Below are positions 61,705 through 64,000 of a DNA stretch of 64,000 nt, piece by piece. The DNA is from JABFRJ01 sp031374735 (GTDB lineage: Bacteria > Pseudomonadota > Alphaproteobacteria > Rhizobiales > Hyphomicrobiaceae). The DNA is taken from positions 1-64,000 of the forward strand of contig JANMGQ010000030.1 of NCBI GenBank assembly GCA_031374735.1, in the 5' to 3' direction. The translations under genes and the position numbers were made by a program. The notes below the pieces were generated by a model. That model was not told the origin of the DNA. It worked only from the letters and a program-made list of their open reading frames with translations, and searched no databases. Position 1 is the stretch's first letter, and each line of letters opens with the position of its first letter.

Positions 61705-62448
61705 TCACATCACCGGGCCGCTCGTCACGGTGCCCATTTCGAGCTTGACGCCCGGGCCCATGGTCGAGGAGACGGCGATTTTCTTCAGGTAAACGCCCTT
61801 CGCGCCGGCGGGTTTCGCCTTCACGACGGCATCCACGAACGCGCGAATGTTGGCGACGAGGGCGGCTTCCGTGAAACTCGCCTTGCCAACGCCGGCGTGC
61901 ACGACTCCAGCCTTTTCGACGCGGTATTCGACAGCGCCGCCTTTGGCACCAGCGACGGCGGTCTTGACGTCCATGGTCACAGTGCCAACGCGCGGGTTTG
62001 GCATCAAGTTGCGCGGACCAAGCACCTTACCGAGGCGGCCAACGAGGCCCATCATATCAGGCGTCGCGATGCAGCGATCGAAGTTGATCTCGCCCTTTTG
62101 GACGATCTCGACCAGATCTTCAGCGCCGACGATATCGGCACCGGCTGCCTTGGCTTCTTCAGCCTTGGCACCGCGGGCAAACACAGCGACGCGCAGTGCG
62201 CGACCTGTGCCATGCGGCAGGTTGCACACGCCGCGCACCATCTGGTCGGCATGCTTTGGATCGACGCCGAGGTTCATGGCGATTTCGATGGTCTCGTCGA
62301 ACTTCGCTTTCGCGCGATCCTTGATCATCTTGACCGCGTCTTCGACCTTGTAAGCCTTGGTCGGATCGACGCCGTCATAAACGGGGACGCGCTTCTTGCC
62401 ACCGGCAATACGGGCGGCCTTGATCTGCTCTGGGGTTGCTTTAGCCAT
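61705..62448 (-). CDS. rplA: 50S ribosomal protein L1
   Basis: A 247-residue protein of the L1 stalk that binds 23S rRNA. Contains VCNLPHGTGRALRVAVFA, PDMMGLVGRLGKVLGPRNLMPNP and GTVTMDVKTAV, all characteristic. It begins 8 bp after the rplK stop, so the two genes are translationally close. Confidence 0.98.
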   Translation of the reverse strand: MAKATPEQIKAARIAGGKKRVPVYDGVDPTKAYKVEDAVKMIKDRAKAKFDETIEIAMNLGVDPKHADQMVRGVCNLPHGTGRALRVAVFARGAKAEEAKAAGADIVGAEDLVEIVQKGEINFDRCIATPDMMGLVGRLGKVLGPRNLMPNPRVGTVTMDVKTAVAGAKGGAVEYRVEKAGVVHAGVGKASFTEAALVANIRAFVDAVVKAKPAGAKGVYLKKIAVSSTMGPGVKLEMGTVTSGPVM

Positions 62449-62456
62449 GGTTCATA

Positions 62457-62903
62457 TCACTCCGTCACCTGGAGGCCCATGGAACGGGCGGTACCTGCGA
62501 GCGTCTTCACGGCCTGGTCCATATTGTCCGTGTTCATGTCCTTCATTTTGATCTTGGCGATGTCTTTCAACTGCGCCATCGTCACCTTGCCAGCCACAGT
62601 ACGGCCAGGCTCCTTGGAGCCTGAACCCGGCTTACCTGTTGCCTTCATGCCGGCGGCCTTCTTAATCAAGAAGGTGGCGGGCGGCATGCGCATTTCGTAG
62701 GTGAACGAGCGATCCGAATAGGCGGTGATTTTCACGGGGATCGGCGCGCCCTGCTCCATGTCCTTGGTCTTGGCATTGAAGGACTTACAGAATTCCATGA
62801 TGTTCAGACCGCGCTGACCGAGCGCGGGTCCGATGGGCGGAGCAGGGTTTGCCTGCCCTGCCGGTACTTGAAGGTTGATGTAACCTTCGATCTTCTTCGC
62901 CAT
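62457..62903 (-). CDS. rplK: 50S ribosomal protein L11
   Basis: A 148-residue protein of the GTPase-associated centre. Begins with the conserved GYINLQVPAGQANPAPPIGPALGQ (shortened here: INLQVPAGQANPAPPIG) and ends with KTLAGTARSMGL. Normal length. Confidence 0.98.
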   Translation of the reverse strand: MAKKIEGYINLQVPAGQANPAPPIGPALGQRGLNIMEFCKSFNAKTKDMEQGAPIPVKITAYSDRSFTYEMRMPPATFLIKKAAGMKATGKPGSGSKEPGRTVAGKVTMAQLKDIAKIKMKDMNTDNMDQAVKTLAGTARSMGLQVTE

Positions 62904-62993
62904 GCTTGTCCCCTGGCTTTGGAGGAGAGACCAACCTTTCGGGTCAGTGTCTCCGGGTTAGCGGTCAACGGGCGGCGAGCCCTCCCGCACACT

Positions 62994-63034
62994 GGTGGCC
63001 GAGATCCCAGCCTTTCGGCTCGGGTCACGGCCAC
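62994..63034 (-). promoter_or_regulatory. Hairpin between nusG and rplK
   Basis: GGTGGCCGAGATCCCAGCC faces GGCTCGGGTCACGGCCACC (16 of 19 positions pair) with a TTTC loop. It could stall or process the transcript between nusG and rplK; no strong T-run follows. Confidence 0.5.
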
Positions 63035-63048
63035 CGCTCACACACGCC

Positions 63049-63588
63049 TTACGGCGCGAGTTTCTGTACCTCGGTGAAGCCAAGCTCGACCGGGGTTTCG
63101 CGGCCGAAGATGGACACTGCCACCTTCAAGCGCGCACGTTCTTCGTCGACCTCTTCGACTTTGCCGTTCAAGCTCTCGAACGGACCCGCCGACACACGGA
63201 CCAACTCGCCGATCTCGAACGTAACGGTCGGACGCGGCGCGTCCTTGACGATGTCCTGCACGCGATTGAGCATGGTGGCCGCTTCGCTATCGGAGATCGG
63301 CCGAGGCTTGTTGTCGTTGCCGAGAAAACCCGTTACCTTCGGGGTGTTCTTGATCATCAGGATGGCGGCGTCGGTCATGTCCATCTTGACGAACACGTAG
63401 CCTGGAAACAGCTTGCGGTCGGTCTCGAACTTGCGGCCACGGCGCACCTCGACGACGCGCTCCGTCGGCACCACAACCTCCTCGAACAGGGCTTCGATAC
63501 CCTGCCGCTTGGCGGTGTCCTTGATGGCCTCTGCCACCTTGCCCTCGAAGTTCGAGTAGGCGTGGACGATGTACCAACGTTTCGACAT
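63049..63588 (-). CDS. nusG: Transcription termination/antitermination protein NusG
   Basis: A 179-residue transcription factor that binds RNA polymerase and links it to Rho or the ribosome. The NGN domain has RWYIVHAYSNFEGKVAEAI and GYVFVKMDMTD; the KOW domain begins GELVRVSAGPFESLNGKVEEVD. The start is at 63588, close to the usual beginning MxKRWYIVHAYS. Confidence 0.97.
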   Translation of the reverse strand: MSKRWYIVHAYSNFEGKVAEAIKDTAKRQGIEALFEEVVVPTERVVEVRRGRKFETDRKLFPGYVFVKMDMTDAAILMIKNTPKVTGFLGNDNKPRPISDSEAATMLNRVQDIVKDAPRPTVTFEIGELVRVSAGPFESLNGKVEEVDEERARLKVAVSIFGRETPVELGFTEVQKLAP

Positions 63589-63723
63589 CAGTGTCTCTGA
63601 ACGATCATGTCTCGGAACCGGTCCGCCGGGACAGATCTGCCTCGGGAACCGTTTGCGACATCAGGTCGTCGCCAATCAAACCTGAAATAGCAGCCTTATC
63701 GCACCAGCCTTACGGCCTCAGCC

Positions 63724-63912
63724 TTATTGCCCCAGACTGAGCACATATTTCACCAGCGTACCAATCGCTGTATCCGCGGCCATGAAAAAGATCGATGCCA
63801 GCGTGACCATGATCAGAACCATGATCGTCGTCATCCAGACCTCCCGGAAGCTCGGCCATGTGACTTTCGCAACTTCTTGGCGAACTTCGTCGACAAACTT
63901 CAATGGATTCAT
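63724..63912 (-). CDS. secE: Preprotein translocase subunit SecE
   Basis: A 62-residue single-helix subunit of the SecYEG channel. The amphipathic region FVDEVRQEVAKVTWPSFREVW precedes the single membrane helix MVLIMVTLASIFFMAA. Size is typical for alphaproteobacterial SecE, and it is placed before nusG as expected. The remaining 88 bp to the window end show no gene. Confidence 0.95.
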   Translation of the reverse strand: MNPLKFVDEVRQEVAKVTWPSFREVWMTTIMVLIMVTLASIFFMAADTAIGTLVKYVLSLGQ

Positions 63913-64000
63913 CGTCGTAGACCCCGCTCAGGCTGCCCAAACATGTCACTTACGCGGTACTTTGGCTGGGCTGCCAATGCACCACGGCGGATCAAGTCAC

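Noticed and set aside
63913..64000. A possible tRNA-Trp gene, often found before secE
   Set aside because: No acceptor stem, CCA anticodon context or TPsiC arm could be found in the remaining 88 bp.

Overview
The window is about 64 kb of GC-rich chromosome from an alphaproteobacterium, most likely of the Hyphomicrobiales (Rhizobiales). The grounds are the secE-nusG-rplK-rplA-rplJ-rplL-rpoB-rpoC block with alphaproteobacterial-type proteins, a cyclohexanecarboxylate (bad/ali) cluster resembling that of Rhodopseudomonas palustris, and several imperfect palindromic intergenic elements of the kind common in that order. The order-level placement is inference; I cannot name a genus.

Layout. 1-10.4 kb: a short-chain dehydrogenase, an orphan ABC ATPase, a Tat-exported beta-helix protein (TIGR03808-like), a collagen-like glycine-rich protein, a lactate-permease-type transporter, a peptide-type solute-binding protein, msrB, ychF and a DUF305 protein. 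10.4-20.4 kb: a 450-bp palindromic composite, a small exported protein divergent from a serine hydrolase, a three-gene overlapping operon (membrane protein, DUF4166, zinc ribbon), a FAD-linked oxidase, an N-terminally lost APH(6)-like kinase remnant beside a palindromic element, a fatty acid desaturase, two paralogous polysaccharide deacetylases and an LprI-like protein. 20.4-35.7 kb: a 1,816-residue hybrid histidine kinase with five tandem GAF-like segments, a large membrane protein, and an alpha-2-macroglobulin/pbpC pair. 35.7-43.6 kb: an IS1595-family element at the very start of a beta-barrel protein gene, an exported TPR-CHAT protease-like protein, and a 12-repeat LRR protein that looks like a beheaded ROCO protein.

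43.7-48.9 kb: decayed genes (oxidoreductase fragment, livF with a palindromic insertion flanked by a visible target duplication), then aliB-badI-badH transcribed away from badR with a perfect inverted-repeat operator candidate between badH and badR, followed by an integrase remnant and a Cys-rich secreted protein. 49-64 kb: an MFS/nucleotide-transporter-like protein, ndk, and the ribosomal protein/RNA polymerase block on the minus strand. A hicAB toxin-antitoxin module sits between rpoB and rpoC, its hicA disrupted by a 7-bp insertion, and rpoB carries an apparent 1-nt deletion about 80 codons before its end, which is either a sequence error or biologically remarkable.

The most interesting material is the hicAB insertion and damaged rpoB/hicA in the polymerase operon, the exported CHAT protein with its LRR/ROCO-remnant and beta-barrel neighbours, the five-GAF hybrid kinase, and the palindromic element with a readable insertion footprint in livF. 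Genes are called from reading frames, motifs and ribosome binding sites only; no database search was possible.
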